Assembly (NCBI GenBank): GCA_030248195.1
Contig: JASAND010026798.1
Coordinates: 1 to 64,000 of the forward strand
Source of the DNA: Trissonchulus latispiculum
Taxonomy: Eukaryota > Nematoda > Enoplea > Enoplida > Ironidae
DNA: 64,000 bases
Direction of reading: 5' to 3'
The notes under the pieces are model-generated. The model worked only from the letters and a program-made list of their open reading frames with translations. It had not been told where the DNA came from and did no database searches. This document shows, in pieces, positions 41,066 to 52,670 of this stretch. The position numbers were made by a program, and so were the translations under genes. How positions within the stretch are numbered: position 1 is the stretch's first letter; every line of letters starts with the position of its first letter.

Positions 41066-43615
41066 TTTCGTCGCGTGCTGTTATGTTGTGCCCCGTTTAT
41101 TTTCTCATAGTTCACATTTCGCCGTAATATGTCTTTTAAAGTTTTAGCTGGGTGGGGGGTAATGGGGTCTTTCCCATCTTCCTTTTAATCTTTTAACTTT
41201 TAGTTTTTACTACGACTTGCTTGATCTTTTCACTGTTTCCTGAGATTCTTAAAAGCTCGATTGTAATTTCTGCTTAGGTTTGCTTGCCCTCCTGTTGCAA
41301 TTATAAAGATAAATTTTGCTTTCTTGAACTCTTCTGATGTTCTAGATTTTTCTAATCTTTTGTTAAATTTTCGATTTAGTCTTTCTTATAGTTACCTCTT
41401 AGAATAAAGTCTTTTGATAACCTTATGTTACTAGATTCTTTGATACGTATATATATATACGTACTTTGACTTTTCTTGATCTCTTTAGAGTACATTTGTT
41501 TTCTTTCCCCTTTTCCCCCCTTTCCCTTTAGTTTCTGTCGATCTCTGTTTTCTCTTGATTTTGAAATTTCTAAATTCGCCAGTCGTGGTCTTCTTTTTAC
41601 TTTTACACTTTTTATTGGATCTTTTTCTAATTTTTTGGGTTCCTACCTTTTTTCCACTCTCTTTTGGAGTGGTACCCTGCGGGTCGTCGCGACCTCCGTA
41701 TGCCGGGTGGGAGGGCCGCACGCTCGGTACCATTCTTTTTCATTTTTGGATTGCGTTTCAAGTAGCCTTGAGTTTTTCTTTGAATTAGTACGGGTCTTGG
41801 TGCCGGTGCCTCCATATGCTGGGGCGTACCGACACTCTGGCCTGGAGCTTTCCCAAATCTTAGGTGGGGCTATATATATGTGTCGTCTATATTATGTCGT
41901 ACTTATTTTTCTTGCATAATCCTGCCATTTTATTAATCAGATTCCATTGTGTGCTTTATATTTGCTGGCCTTAAATTTTTGTTTTTGTTCTAGATTTTGT
42001 GCTCGTCTAATCATTCCTACTGTCCGGTGCCACCCCCCCTGTTGGTGCGCAGGTGTGTCCCAATGGTGCTCGGTGTCTACGATGGATCTGTGTGGTGGTT
42101 GCGGCGCAGCTTGTGTTTGGCTGCTTGTGGGGTCTATCTGGCCCATTGTGATTTGGCCGCCGGTTGTGATGGTGTGGGCTTGGCTGTCCACACAGGTTGG
42201 TTCCCTTGTTTTGGGTGCTATTTCTGGTGCACCGGATTTTCCGGTAACTTTATATCTTTTTTGCCATATGTTTGGCCGTGACTTTTTCTATTGCACGGGT
42301 GGTATATCTATGCGGGTATGGGCGCACTTTGCCTGCGCGTTCCCTTGACTAGGCGGGGGCCTAACCGTCATGGGGTTCCCTTGTATTGTGAACGGACTGT
42401 GCAGGAGAGGTTACAAGGCCTCCTGTTTTTCCGACTGGCCGGTCCTGGTGTTGGCGGGGGGCCCTACGGCGGTCGTAGGCCCTCCTGCTGGGTACGTGCG
42501 CTCCTGTTCTGACTGTGCTTACATTGCTGACCCGGTTGGCGGTCGGTTGTTGGGCCATCTGGTTTGTGTTTGCCATCCTGGCCTGGTTTCTTGATGGCTT
42601 GGGGTTCCTGGCCAACTGTCGACTGGTGGTCCAGCATTGACTTTTGGGCCATCCCATCCTGTTGTGGCAGCCAAGTCCAGAGTGAACTGTTGCTGGCATT
42701 TGAAATCTTGGGTTTGCTGTGCGGTGCTGAAGTGAATACCGCTGTCCTCTCCCCGGCACACCTGGTGACACTTTCCAGCCACCCTTGTATTACGTTGTCG
42801 GTTGTGGTATTTTTCGGGTCCTGTTCTGTCTTATATTTGTGCTAGTTAATCGGGAGGGAGCCTCGGGATGAAATTTTCTTTAAAATTGGGGTCGTTTGAT
42901 TGTTTTCTGTTTTTCTCATGGGTGCCCGCTACCTCGGCTTGGCCGTTGTAATGTACATAGTCTGGTGCCGGATTAGTAGATTTTTTACTTTTCTTTTTCG
43001 TAACTGTTTTTACTCATATGTTTTGATTTACTGACTGTCACTTTCACCCATTTTTCATAAAATTTTTCTTTCTCTTTCTATTTCTAAACATGCAGCTAGG
43101 CGAGTACTCTAGTTTACTTTATATTGTTTAATTCGGCATTGCTACTGTTGTTTTGTACCTCTATAATACCTCTCTACAAATCTTTTTGTCTGCGGTTTTG
43201 CAACATATATATTGTTACTGCTATACATATATATCCTAGATGGTTTATATATTTTTTCTCTTTTCGTGGTTTTCTTCAATTAGGGTGCTTTCATATTCTA
43301 TGTGGCTTCGGATGGTTCTATACTTTAGGATGTTGTTCTGTAATTGTGTTGTATTGTAATAGTTGTCGTCAAAAGTATTTGTCAAAAAGTTGTTGAAAAG
43401 TAGCCTCAATTAAGTTTGAGTAGTTTTACCGTAGTCCGGTCAGCATGTCGAGAATGTGTTTGCTTGACCGAGGTCCGATGTATGTGCATCAAAAACATTT
43501 TATTTTTACGTAGACTTCTAAAAAACGTTTTATCTTACTAGTACGTAGAATACCTGTGATAACTCCCTTTTATCCTTTTCTAATCGGTAGCAACCCGTCC
43601 GAGGCCGCCCGGGGG
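41066..43615 (+). other. long 3' non-coding region with a G+C-rich, stop-poor island
   Basis: No family is recognisable. At 42000-42850 all frames on both strands are nearly free of stops. The translations are low-complexity (runs of Cys/Leu/Val/Gly on plus, Gln/Pro/Arg on minus), so I do not call a gene. A similar island is at 50840-51720 in the short LTR element. It may be a structural or packaging RNA segment (inference). Confidence 0.5.
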
Positions 43616-43626
43616 AAAAGAGGGGG
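43616..43626 (+). other. polypurine tract of the gypsy element
   Basis: AAAAGAGGGGG immediately before the right LTR (five-base spacer TATTA). It is the plus-strand primer for reverse transcription. Near-identical copies occur inside the coding region. Confidence 0.8.
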
Positions 43627-43631
43627 TATTA

Positions 43632-44225
43632 TGTGAATGGTATTATGTACACTAAAGACAGACATTTCGTGAACTTAGCGCACACTTCTAAATTATGGAA
43701 TTATTTTGAAAATGTTCAATGTGACAAACGCTCAACGTTTCTGTAACTTTTGTCCGGAATCGTCAGTACTTTAGCTAAAATTGTCAATTGGTTCACGCCT
43801 GAACAAGTTAGTTGAGTTCTGGGAGTTGTTGTAAGTGGTCGGGGGATTCGATTTTGGGTTCGACTCGATTTTGGGGACCGCTTGTTTGGTAATTAGTGGC
43901 GAAGCTTGGGTTGGTTAAGTTTGTTGTTTGTTTGAGTAATCTCAGTGGCGCTATAAATATATGAAGTTTCATATTTTGAATTGGTTGCGAAAGTATTGAA
44001 AGTGTTGCTTTGATTTTGTATCGTTAGAGTCTTGCTGGCTCAGTTTGTGAAAGTGATAGTAAAATTATTTGTTGTTGAATATTTTCTTAGGCAGACTAAG
44101 GGCATTTTCTATCGGCATCACACACCACACAGTTACCTAGTGATCTAGTCTTATCCCAAATTAGTCAACTCGTTTTATTTAGTGAGAGGTACATTTTACT
44201 AACATACGTATAACCGAACTTCACA
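43632..44225 (+). repeat. gypsy right LTR
   Basis: Begins TGTGAATGGTATTATG and ends ACTTCACA. Matches the left LTR and is followed by the duplication ACGA. Confidence 0.9.
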
Positions 44226-44789
44226 ACGAAATCAAATGTTTAAGGTGTTTAAAAATCTGAAATATTGCCTTCTTTTGTATATAATTTTGGTATGAATGCA
44301 ATTTCTAGAAAGCAAAATTGCCCCATGAAAGTAGCCCAAAATCGGCCCGCATCGGCCGCGCGGCCCGCGCGGATAGTAAAATTCGGCCCACTCCACCCCG
44401 CCCCGCGGGTACCCGCGGCCCGCATACAACTCTGGCGTAACTTAAGTTGTGTAGTAGAAAAAGCAACGAAACCAGAAGCAAAAAGATTGATTTATGACAG
44501 CTTGAAATCAAAATCGAAAGATGTGAAGGAAAGAGTTCAAGCCAGTGATATCAAAGTACCGCTGACCGAATAGGGTTTATTTATTTCCAAAATTTTTGAA
44601 ACATTATTTCCAACATAATATTATTTATTTCCAACATTTTTGCCCAAATTTAAGGTCTCAGTTGTGGTGCTTAAAAGGCACCTACAAGCTCTACCGTTGT
44701 CGGAGATAAAGTCAAACTGTGTCGTAAGATAGCGAAAAGGTGAATAAAACTGCCAATAGAATGTTGTAGCGCCTGACAGCAGAAGCAGA

Positions 44790-46999
44790 ACTGTCAGTGT
44801 ATTGCGCGATCACTTGATTTTTGGGAAATATTAAAAATCAAAAATCAAAAAAACAACGCGTCGATTTTTGTTTTTTGTTTTTTGTTCTCACTATAAAACA
44901 AAAAACAACAGCTTGTTCTTTGTTTTTACTTTTCCCAGCAAATAATTAAAAATCAAAAATCAAAAATCAAACTTTTTCCAAAGTCATCGGTCATTGCTTT
45001 GAACTTCTCTTCAAAAACAAAAATCAAGAAACAAGCGTTTGATTTTTGTTTTAGATTTGAAAACAAAAATCAAAAATCAAGAAACAAGCGTTTGATTTTT
45101 GTTTTTTGATTTGAAAACAAAAATCAAAAATCAAGAACAAACGTTTGTTTTTTGTTTTTTGATTTCAAAACAAAAATCAAAAAACAAGAAACAAGCGTTT
45201 GATTTTTGATTTTTGTTTTTTGTTTTTCAAAACTAAAATCAAGATTTCGCAGATCGACTAATTTAAGCTACTCACCTAAAATGTAACAACGTATTTAATT
45301 AATTAATTAATTAACTGATTTTGGTTAATGCAGTTTCAACGTAATTTAAATTCTGGATGAAAACTTCGAATTGAGACCAGACTTGAAATGAGACTTGACC
45401 ATGTGAAGCCGCAGGCCAACACTGGGCAACGGCCGGCCGGTTCAACCCGCCGTTGTAAAATACTGCCTGTGCTTAATGTGCATACAAATAGCGTGAAAAC
45501 TTTTCAATACATATTAATTAAGATTTACGATCATTATTATGCAATTTTTGGATACCTCTATTGCAGTCCGTATGTCCCACTGTTCTATCTGATCGCTTGT
45601 TGAACCTTACCTATCTTTTCTGCTGCCGTGCTTTTCTCCCTACGCGTCTACCGAGCAGACGTCATAGTCTTGTGAAGCGGGGTCGGCTGCATTCGGCTGG
45701 TACGAATGTAATTGCCTTGAGAGTGACTGCGGTGCATTTCGTGCCAATAACCGCACGGTACCTACCTACTTATGTACTTACCTACTTACCTACCGCAAGA
45801 CGCGTAGAGAGAAAAGCACGGCTGCAGAAAAGATAGGGAAGGTTCAACAAGCGATTAGATAGAACAGTGGGACATACGGACTGCAATAGAGGTATCCAAA
45901 AATTGCATAATAATGATCGTAAATCTTAATTAATATGTATTGAAAAGTTTTCACGCTATTTGTATGTACATTAAGCACAGGCAGTATTTTACAAGGGCAG
46001 GTTGAACCGGCCGGCGGCCGCCAGCAGAAAATTATCACCGGCCGGCCGGTGTCGTATACTATTTTGTCACCTATGCTAAAATGTCACCTAAGCTAATTTT
46101 TCACAGAAAAGGCTCGTTACTCTTCCAATCTCATTATTTTAAATGGCATTGGATAGCTCTTGCAAAGACGATTGTTTTGATATAAAATAATGTGGTAATT
46201 AAGCTAATTATAGTTGCTAATTAGCACTTAAAATTAACATAGAAAATTTTCAAATTTTAGGTGAAACATATCATGTTGCATATCATTCGAAAGCTCTTGA
46301 CGAGGCGGATTCAATGGGCTGGCAATTTCACGGGCAATTTGCATTCAATTTCAATGCAAAAATTGCATAATAATACTCGTAAATCTTAATTAATATGTAT
46401 TTAAAAGTTTTCACGCGATTTGTATGGACATTAGGCACATACAGTATTTTACAACGACGGGCTGAACCGGCCGGCCGTTGCCCAGTGTTGGCCTGCGGCT
46501 TCACATGGTCAAGTCTCATTTCAAGTCTCGTCTCAATTCGAAGTTTTCATCCAGAATTTAAATTACGTTGAAACTGCATTAACCAAAATCAGTTAATTAA
46601 TTAATTAAATACGTTGTTACATTTGAGGTGAGTAGCTTAAATTAGTCGATCTGCGAAATCTTGATTTCAGTTTTGAAAAACAAAAAACAAAAATCAAAAA
46701 TCAAACGCTTGTTTCTTGATTTTTGCTTTTTGTTTTCAAATCAAAAAACAAAAATCAAACGCTTGCTTCTTGATTTTTGTTTTTGAAGAGAAGTTCAAAG
46801 CAATGACCGATGACTTGGAAAAAGTTTGATCTTTGATTTTTGTTTATTTGCTCGGAAAACAAAAAACAAAGAACAAGCTGTTGTTTCTTGTGTTTACAGT
46901 GAGAACAAAAAACAAAAAACAAAAATCAACGCGTTGTTTTTTGATTTTTGATTTTTAATATATCCCAAAAATCAAATGATCGCGCAATACACTGACACA
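44790..46999. repeat. large palindromic foldback element
   Basis: The outer arms (about 44790-45540 and 46355-46999) are inverted copies. They share TCAGTGTATTGCGCGATC, dense AAAAATCAAAAAACAA-type arrays, ATTAATTAATTAATTAA, and GGCAACGGCCGGCCGGTTCA. A second inverted pair lies inside (about 45455-45607 and 45838-46000, with GTCCCACTGTTCTATCTGA). Short frames within are repeat artefacts. This could be a foldback DNA transposon. No target duplication was settled. Confidence 0.8.
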
Positions 47000-49228
47000 G
47001 AACTATGTATATGCTTTACTCCTGTTTTTTATTGATCTCATTTCAAATGTAAGAGTTAAAACATTGCATGGGCAGTTTTTTCACCCGTCACCATTTTCCA
47101 TGTGCCCTTAAGGGGGGGGGGGGGGGCTACGAACGGGTTGGCACAACATCGTCGGAGAGAGTTACTTTCCCGCCCAACGTTAGCCAACATATCAAAGTAA
47201 AAAGTTTAGGGTGGGCAACAATATATCTCATATACACCGTTTTTGGCAGGACGCCAAAGTCGAAATTTTGGTGCGAAAAATGGGTATCGGCTTCGTGGAT
47301 TACTGCCTTTTTGTCTTGCAGCGTAGTGGATTTTGCACATTTCCTCTGACAGCGCTAAGGATTACTGAAATTTTGGCTGGCAGCGCCATGGATTACTGTC
47401 CTTATTAGTCTTGTAGTTATGGATTATTAAAGAATTGTGTCGTACATTGGTGGATTACTGCAATTATTAGATGAAGAAAAATCTTATCTTGACTTCACTG
47501 GGTATATCTAAGCCTAAGTTAAAACTATGGCTTAGGCTTATGCTTAGGCTTAGGCTTAGGTTTGTGCTTAGAGGCTTAGCCTGTGGTGGTGTGCAACTTT
47601 GTTTCCTTCTTTAATTTTCTTAATTTCCTTTTAGACGAAGAAAAATCTTATCTTGACTGCACTGGGTATACTCCTCTCTCGAAATTTCGCGTGATGTCAT
47701 GGATTACTACTGTGACGTCATATTGTCAGTACTGTCGGTTTTCGTACTATACAGTCCTTTACATTCTTTTACTACACGCCATGGATTACTTACTCCTTAC
47801 AGTCACGATTAAAAGACAAAGTTCAAAAGAGAACAAATACTAATGTAAGAAAGTTCTTTCATTCCTGTTAATTAATAATCCATGAATACAAAACCGAAAA
47901 ATGGGATTTTTTAAAAAGGGTTTTTCAGCTCTGGTGAATTAACGGTTCGACCGATTCTGTAACTTTCAGCCATAAATGTTAACTGTTACTAGTGCTAAAT
48001 ATTAAAAGTATTCCGGCTTTCGAGCGTTGCTTCCTTCTTTAGTTATAACAGCTCAAAGTTTGAAATTTTGCAAAAAGTTGCGAGGTGACCGTGCGCCGTT
48101 TTCGATCTAATAAAATTGGCAGCCCCTAGCCTACCCCAGCTTTTTACCAGTTATTAGGCTCTAATAGGGGCATACTGTCTGTGAGTTTCAAGGGCTTTGG
48201 TTTTCTGCTTAGTGTGCTAGCCAACTTTTCGTTAAGAAATAACCCTTATTTTTAGGCCTGAAAAGCTAGCTAAGCGCAGTAAAAATGGGGTCAAAAATTT
48301 TTTTGTCTCCGATTTTGCCGAAAAGGTGGTTATAGGGGTTATCTGACCTGCTGAATCCGAATATGAAATCCATTTTTCGATATGACGCTTCCTTCGTTCA
48401 GTATGTGCTTACAACTGTGTTAGAGCTTTTTGGAGCGATCGCCATCCATACTTCGAGAAATCAATCTAGCATTTCTAAACATTGGAGCGAGGTTTAGTGA
48501 CATAGCTTTCGGCACATCTTGGTGCACTCACTGGCCTGTAACGTGCAAAGTTTCAGCCGATTCTGCCACAGTACTTTGGAGTAATTGACTCACATCTTCG
48601 AAATGGCGCCAAATAACAGCGACAATATCGATAATATAATCCAGCACTGCGAACACAGGGATTAACGAAATCACGTCATTTATACCAAAGTTAAGACAGA
48701 TACTTGGAGTATTAATTGCCGCAAAGTTTGGTTCATTTGGTAAACCACAGCTCATTAGAAGTTAGTTAACCTCCACCCGTATAGACTTACAACACCCAAT
48801 TTTTCGCATTTTGATCGTATCGCACAGAAAAGTAGGCAATGGTGTAGGGATTATTTTACGCAATATCAAAGCACTATATGTCAGAACTAATTTCTGAAAA
48901 ATTGGGTACTGTGCCTTGCACATAGCGATCAGGGCGAGGCGAAGTTTGTGTACGTGTCATGTCGAGCTTTGGACCGATAACACCAACTTCTGATGGCTCC
49001 ACAGGACGCTACGCTGTATGGAATTCTTTCAAACTTTAAACTATTTTACACTTAACCCAATACTATTATGTGGCAAAAGACTAGCTAGCTTTTCCAACAT
49101 CGAACTTTTAGTGAAATTCGTAGCTCCCCCCTTAATCCTCGTCCACGAAAGGACTTATCTTCTGTCCGGGCCAAAGGGGCTTGCCCCCCGATCCCCGTCT
49201 TAACTGCCAGAATTACAGTTAAACTGAC
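47000..49228. other. intron DNA with low-complexity tracts, no gene seen
   Basis: Contains a 15-G run (47112-47126), a short array of TTAGGC-like hexamers (47525-47580), a direct repeat GAAGAAAAATCTTATCTTGA (47472 and 47637), and a scattered TGGATTACT word (47296-47790). A frame at 48528-48755 shows no family features. Confidence 0.5.
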
Positions 49229-49435
49229 CTGAAAATATCTGTCAAAACCACCAACCATCAGTAACTGTTTAAATTGTTGTGGACTTTGCGTCAGGGAATA
49301 GAAATGACCAGGCAGTTTGGACGAGGGAACGGGGAACTCCTTGGCTCCTCCGGGCGTCTGACAGACAAGGGTTGGAGTCTCCACCTCAACGAACCCGCAC
49401 TGATTTAGCATAAATTCTCGCATTCGTTGAACAAC
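49229..49435 (-). CDS. DARS2: mitochondrial aspartyl-tRNA synthetase, exon 2
   Basis: 207 bp between a TATTTCAG acceptor and a CAG|GTCAGT donor, phase 0 on both sides. It encodes [19 protein letters not shown] (class II motif 1 region) and GAKEFPVPS, then [19 protein letters not shown] and FDRYFQ. This joins directly to IARCYRDE of exon 3 as in all bacterial-type AspRS enzymes. Confidence 0.93.
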
Positions 49436-49631
49436 CTGAAATAGTTAACACTAAATAGATTTTACTTTAATAAAAGTTTACGTTAAATTTAAATTTTAAG
49501 GTCCATTCTATGTAGAAAATCCAAAAACAAGGCATAGCAACTTTGCTCTTGCTACATGATTTTCAATGAGAATGTTTCAGGATTCACTGCAGAAGGCTGT
49601 TAAAGTTTTAACATAAACTAAAAGTACATAT

Positions 49632-50136
49632 TGTGGGAATATACACAACCGCATAGCAAAATTCTTTGAAAATTCTTTACAAACAGTAAACTCTTTTGTT
49701 CTGTGTACAGTCACTGGCTTGCACAGTTAGCTATCCTTCTTGCGTGTAAAATCTTCGGCTTCGAAAACTAGCTATGTGAATGCTACAATTTTGTATAATA
49801 TGCAAATTAGTTTATGACTATAAAAGGGTCTACATTTTCGGAAAAATCGGTCACTTTCTTTTCGATATCTCCAAATCAACAGCATCCACCAGGATATGAT
49901 CTCAGCAGGCTTTGGGTAAAGGTTGGTTCTGGGGGGTTGGGGGTAATGTTTTCTCATTGAGCACGGTCTGTTTCCTTAATTATGTAAAATGATTAGCTTT
50001 TCATGAAAATTATGTTTGAATATAATAAAGAATGTTGTCTTCTACTTTTACTTAAAATTACTAGAGAACTCGAAATCACACACTCATCACGAATCTACAA
50101 TCTTTCATTCAGTACACACTCAATTTAAATTCTATA
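49632..50136 (+). repeat. left LTR of short element
   Basis: Begins TGTGGGAATATACACAACC, ends ATTCTATA. Matches 52095-52599. Confidence 0.9.
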
Positions 50137-50138
50137 AG

Positions 50139-50149
50139 TGGCGACCGTG
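50139..50149 (+). other. primer binding site of short element
   Basis: TGGCGACCGTG, two bases after the LTR, the same core and spacing as in the gypsy element at 27392. Confidence 0.75.
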
Positions 50150-50839
50150 TTCAATGAGTAGATTTTGAGATTCTCTTTTCGAAACTTTGAAGTGGGTTAA
50201 ATTTGAAATCAACCTTTAGTCCTAAGTCCTGCCTGATATGCTTGGCTTGGTCAGTGACCCCTGGCCAAGCCAAGCAAAACTTGTTCGATTTTTCAATCTG
50301 AAATTCGTTTCAAAAGAGGGGGTAAACCCCTCATTACTGCTTTTCAGCAACTTTTTGACATCAAAATTTTGCACTGTCAAAATTTTTTGCACTTTGCACG
50401 TTTTTATTCCAGCTGTTCCAGTTTCCAGTCAATGGTGGTGGTTGATCAATGGCACGTTTCCGGGTGAGGTAGTTTTGCCTTTTCCACAACTGAAATCTCT
50501 AAAAACTTTTTAAATTGCTTTCGTGGTGTTTAAATCATTTGGTTGTTGAATTGCATTAGGAGAAACTCTGGGTATGAGAATTCCGTGTGTGACACCTTTT
50601 AGGGTAGACCGACCGGTGTTTGTACACTGACCCCTCGCACCCCCTCCTCTGGATTACACGTTTGTGATTTAAGCTTGGGCCATTATGTATATTTGAGTAG
50701 TGTTTTGTTTTGATTTTGTTTTTGTAATTTAATTTTACTTACAGTATACCAGTGCTCTATTCTATACTTGGTATTCTATTTACTTTTAATTTTGTGTTGT
50801 AGGTTGTTTTCTTGGTTGTATTTGATCCGTTCCCGCACC

Positions 50840-51720
50840 CCTAATCTAGAGTGCCATGGGAGTGCCTCCCCTTGTTGCTGCTGCCAGAGATGGGAGCGGA
50901 AGTGGTGGTGGTCGGCTCTGTTGGCTGCTGTGACTGGCTGATGGGTGGGGTCGCCCCGGGGTTCGGTGTTCCGGGATCTGAACTGTGTGCCGGCTATTTT
51001 CTTTCACCGGGTTTCCGCCGGTGCCTTCGATCCGGTGCTGACTTTGGGTGCCCTTGTGGCTGCAGTGGTCTGTCTGGTCCTGTTGTGGCTGTCGCCCGGC
51101 TGAACTTGCCTGGTGCCTGGCTGACGGATGTGTGGGGTGTGCCAACTCTGGATTCTTCTGGTAGTTCCTTCCCCGATGCTTCCGGGGCTCTCGGTTCGGT
51201 GTTTCCCATGGTGCTTCCAGAGGCACTTGGAATGCTTCTGGATTTTCTGCGTATTGGCGTACACCGGCTCCTTTTTGTTGTTTCGTGCCCCGCCATTCTG
51301 GGCTTTGGGTTGGTGTCTTTCCGTGGTCTTGGGGGTGTCGGAGGCGTTGGTAACGCTTCCGGCTCCATCTGCGATGACTCCGGGGGTATTCAGGACGCTT
51401 CCGGAGGCGCCCGTGGCGTGTCTGAGTGCACTGGCTTCTGCTTGGCTCCTCCTGCCCGGCCACAATGGGCTGCGGACTTGCGTTGCTCTGCTCTCAGGTG
51501 GCTGGCCGGTTGCTGATAGGTCGTTCCAGCTATTGCGATGTTTCCGGCAGCTGTGCGATTCCCTTCCCCGGCACTCCTATGAACGCTTGGGACTGGCTGT
51601 TTATTCATGCTTCATTGTGTATTTAATTTTGTACTTCATTTTTCATGTTTCTTGTCTGTTTTCTCGTGGTAGTTTTGCAATTGGGGTTGGCTTAAAGCTG
51701 TTTCTTTTAAACGTCATATG
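50840..51720. other. G+C-rich, stop-poor internal island of short element
   Basis: Several frames on both strands are open for 120-220 codons at once. The translations are low-complexity: Gly/Leu/Val/Cys-rich on plus, Gln/Pro/Arg/Thr-rich on minus. No domain is seen. This looks like composition, not a gene, but the resemblance to 42000-42850 in the gypsy element is notable. Confidence 0.45.
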
Positions 51721-52078
51721 AGAGGCTTGTATCAAAGAGGGGATTCTCAAAATGAGGGTGGGCAAATTTTGCTGTGCTGCTGCGTCATGTTCCCATGTAT
51801 CCTCTCTCGATGCTTCTGCCATCGTGCGGTTGTTAATCAATCTTAGTTAGTGTGTGTTTGTGAGTTCGGTCACAGCCGAGAAAGTTTTATCAGTGTACGT
51901 AGTTGTCGGCCTAGGATCGTGTTGCCAGGCCATGTCCTGTGAGAAGTGGGGATCGTTTTGCTCCACTTTTTAGCCTATTGTCTTCGAAGCTTAATCATTC
52001 AGTTTACCACTAATTTTAGCTAGGTATCTTTCAAATTTTACCCTATTTTTGGCTAAGCCGCGCGGGGGCCGGCGGCTT

Positions 52079-52090
52079 CAAAAGAGGGGG
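52079..52090 (+). other. polypurine tract of short element
   Basis: CAAAAGAGGGGG just before the right LTR, matching the gypsy tract at 43616. Confidence 0.8.
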
Positions 52091-52094
52091 TATT

Positions 52095-52599
52095 TGTGGG
52101 AATATACACAACCGCATAGCAAAATTCTTTGAAAATTCTTTGCAAACAGTAAACTCTTTTGTTCTGTGTACAGTCACTGGCTTGCACAGTTAGCTATCCT
52201 TCTTGCGTGTGAAATCTTCGGCTTCGAAAACTAGCTATGTGAATGCTACAATTTTGTATAATATGCAAATTAGTTTATGACTATAAAAGGGTCTACATTT
52301 TCGGAAAAATCGGTCACTTTCTTTTCGATATCTCCAAATCAACAGCATCCACCAGGATATGATCTCAGCAGGCTTTGGGTAAAGGTTGGTTCTGGGGGGT
52401 TGGGGGTAATATTTTCTCATTGAGCACGGTCTGTTTCCTTAACTATGTAAAATGATTAGCTTTTCATGAAAATTATGTTTGAATATAATAAAGAATGTTG
52501 TCTTCTACTTTTACTTAAAATTACTAGAGAACTCGAAATCACACACTCATCACGAATCTACAATCTTTCATTCAGTACACACTCAATTTAAATTCTATA
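52095..52599 (+). repeat. right LTR of short element
   Basis: Near-identical to 49632-50136, followed by the duplication ATAT. Confidence 0.9.
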
Positions 52600-52670
52600 A
52601 TATGTACACAAATCTGAAATTTAATTTAAATTTAAAATTAATTAATTATATACATAAATCCTATTCCTAC

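Larger units (their letters stand above)
26793..44225 (+). mobile_element. giant Ty3/gypsy LTR retrotransposon (17.4 kb) with extra coding region
   Basis: Flanked by the 4-bp duplication ACGA (26789-26792 and 44226-44229). It has two nearly identical LTRs of about 595 bp, a tRNA-Arg-type primer site, gag, protease, RT, RNase H and integrase in Ty3/gypsy order, and a polypurine tract before the right LTR. Primer site and 4-bp duplication recall the 412/mdg1 lineage. It is about twice the usual size because of a 5-kb second coding region (36066-41065) and a 2.5-kb non-coding tail. The reading frame is cut many times by one-base shifts at C, G, T or A runs. Confidence 0.93.
24890..44434. mobile_element. 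hAT-like DNA transposon remnant, split by nested retrotransposon
   Basis: The ends are CAGAGTTGTATGCGGGCCG and its inverted copy CGGCCCGCATACAACTCTG, at 24890 and 44434. They are flanked by 8-bp duplications GCTTAACT (24882-24889) and GCGTAACT (44435-44442), differing at one base. An 8-bp duplication with CA-G ends fits the hAT superfamily. GC-rich subterminal text (GGGTACCCGC) is on both sides. No transposase frame is left, so it is non-autonomous. Apart from the nested insertions its own length is about two kilobases. Confidence 0.8.
24861..49228 (-). other. DARS2 intron 2, 24.4 kb, filled with mobile elements
   Basis: On the minus strand the intron has donor CAG|GTCAGT at 49228 and acceptor TTTTTCAG at 24861. 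It contains a hAT-like element split by a gypsy retrotransposon, a solo LTR, and a large palindrome. Both flanking exons keep phase 0. Confidence 0.85.
49632..52599 (+). mobile_element. short non-autonomous LTR element (LARD/TRIM-like) in DARS2 intron 1
   Basis: Two 505-bp LTRs, flanked by ATAT (49628-49631 and 52600-52603). I counted about four differences between them, so it is young. It has the tRNA-Arg-type primer site and the AAAAGAGGGGG polypurine tract of the gypsy element but no gag-pol. It contains an internal AAAAGAGGGGGTAAACCCC and a G+C-rich island. It probably moves with enzymes of a related gypsy element (inference). Confidence 0.88.

Noticed and set aside
41476..42845. Multiple frames in the gypsy 3' region, including possible membrane proteins
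   Set aside because: Open in too many frames on both strands with low-complexity content; no env-like signal peptide, cleavage site or fusion segment that I can defend.
45388..46519. Near-identical 60-70-codon frames on both strands
   Set aside because: Produced by the inverted arms of the palindrome.
46680..46960. Possible CRISPR-like array from regularly repeated AAAAATC words
   Set aside because: Simple-sequence palindromic repeats in eukaryotic DNA, no distinct spacers.
50846..51465. 205-codon minus frame and 221-codon plus frame in the short LTR element
   Set aside because: Mutually overlapping, compositionally driven, no domains.
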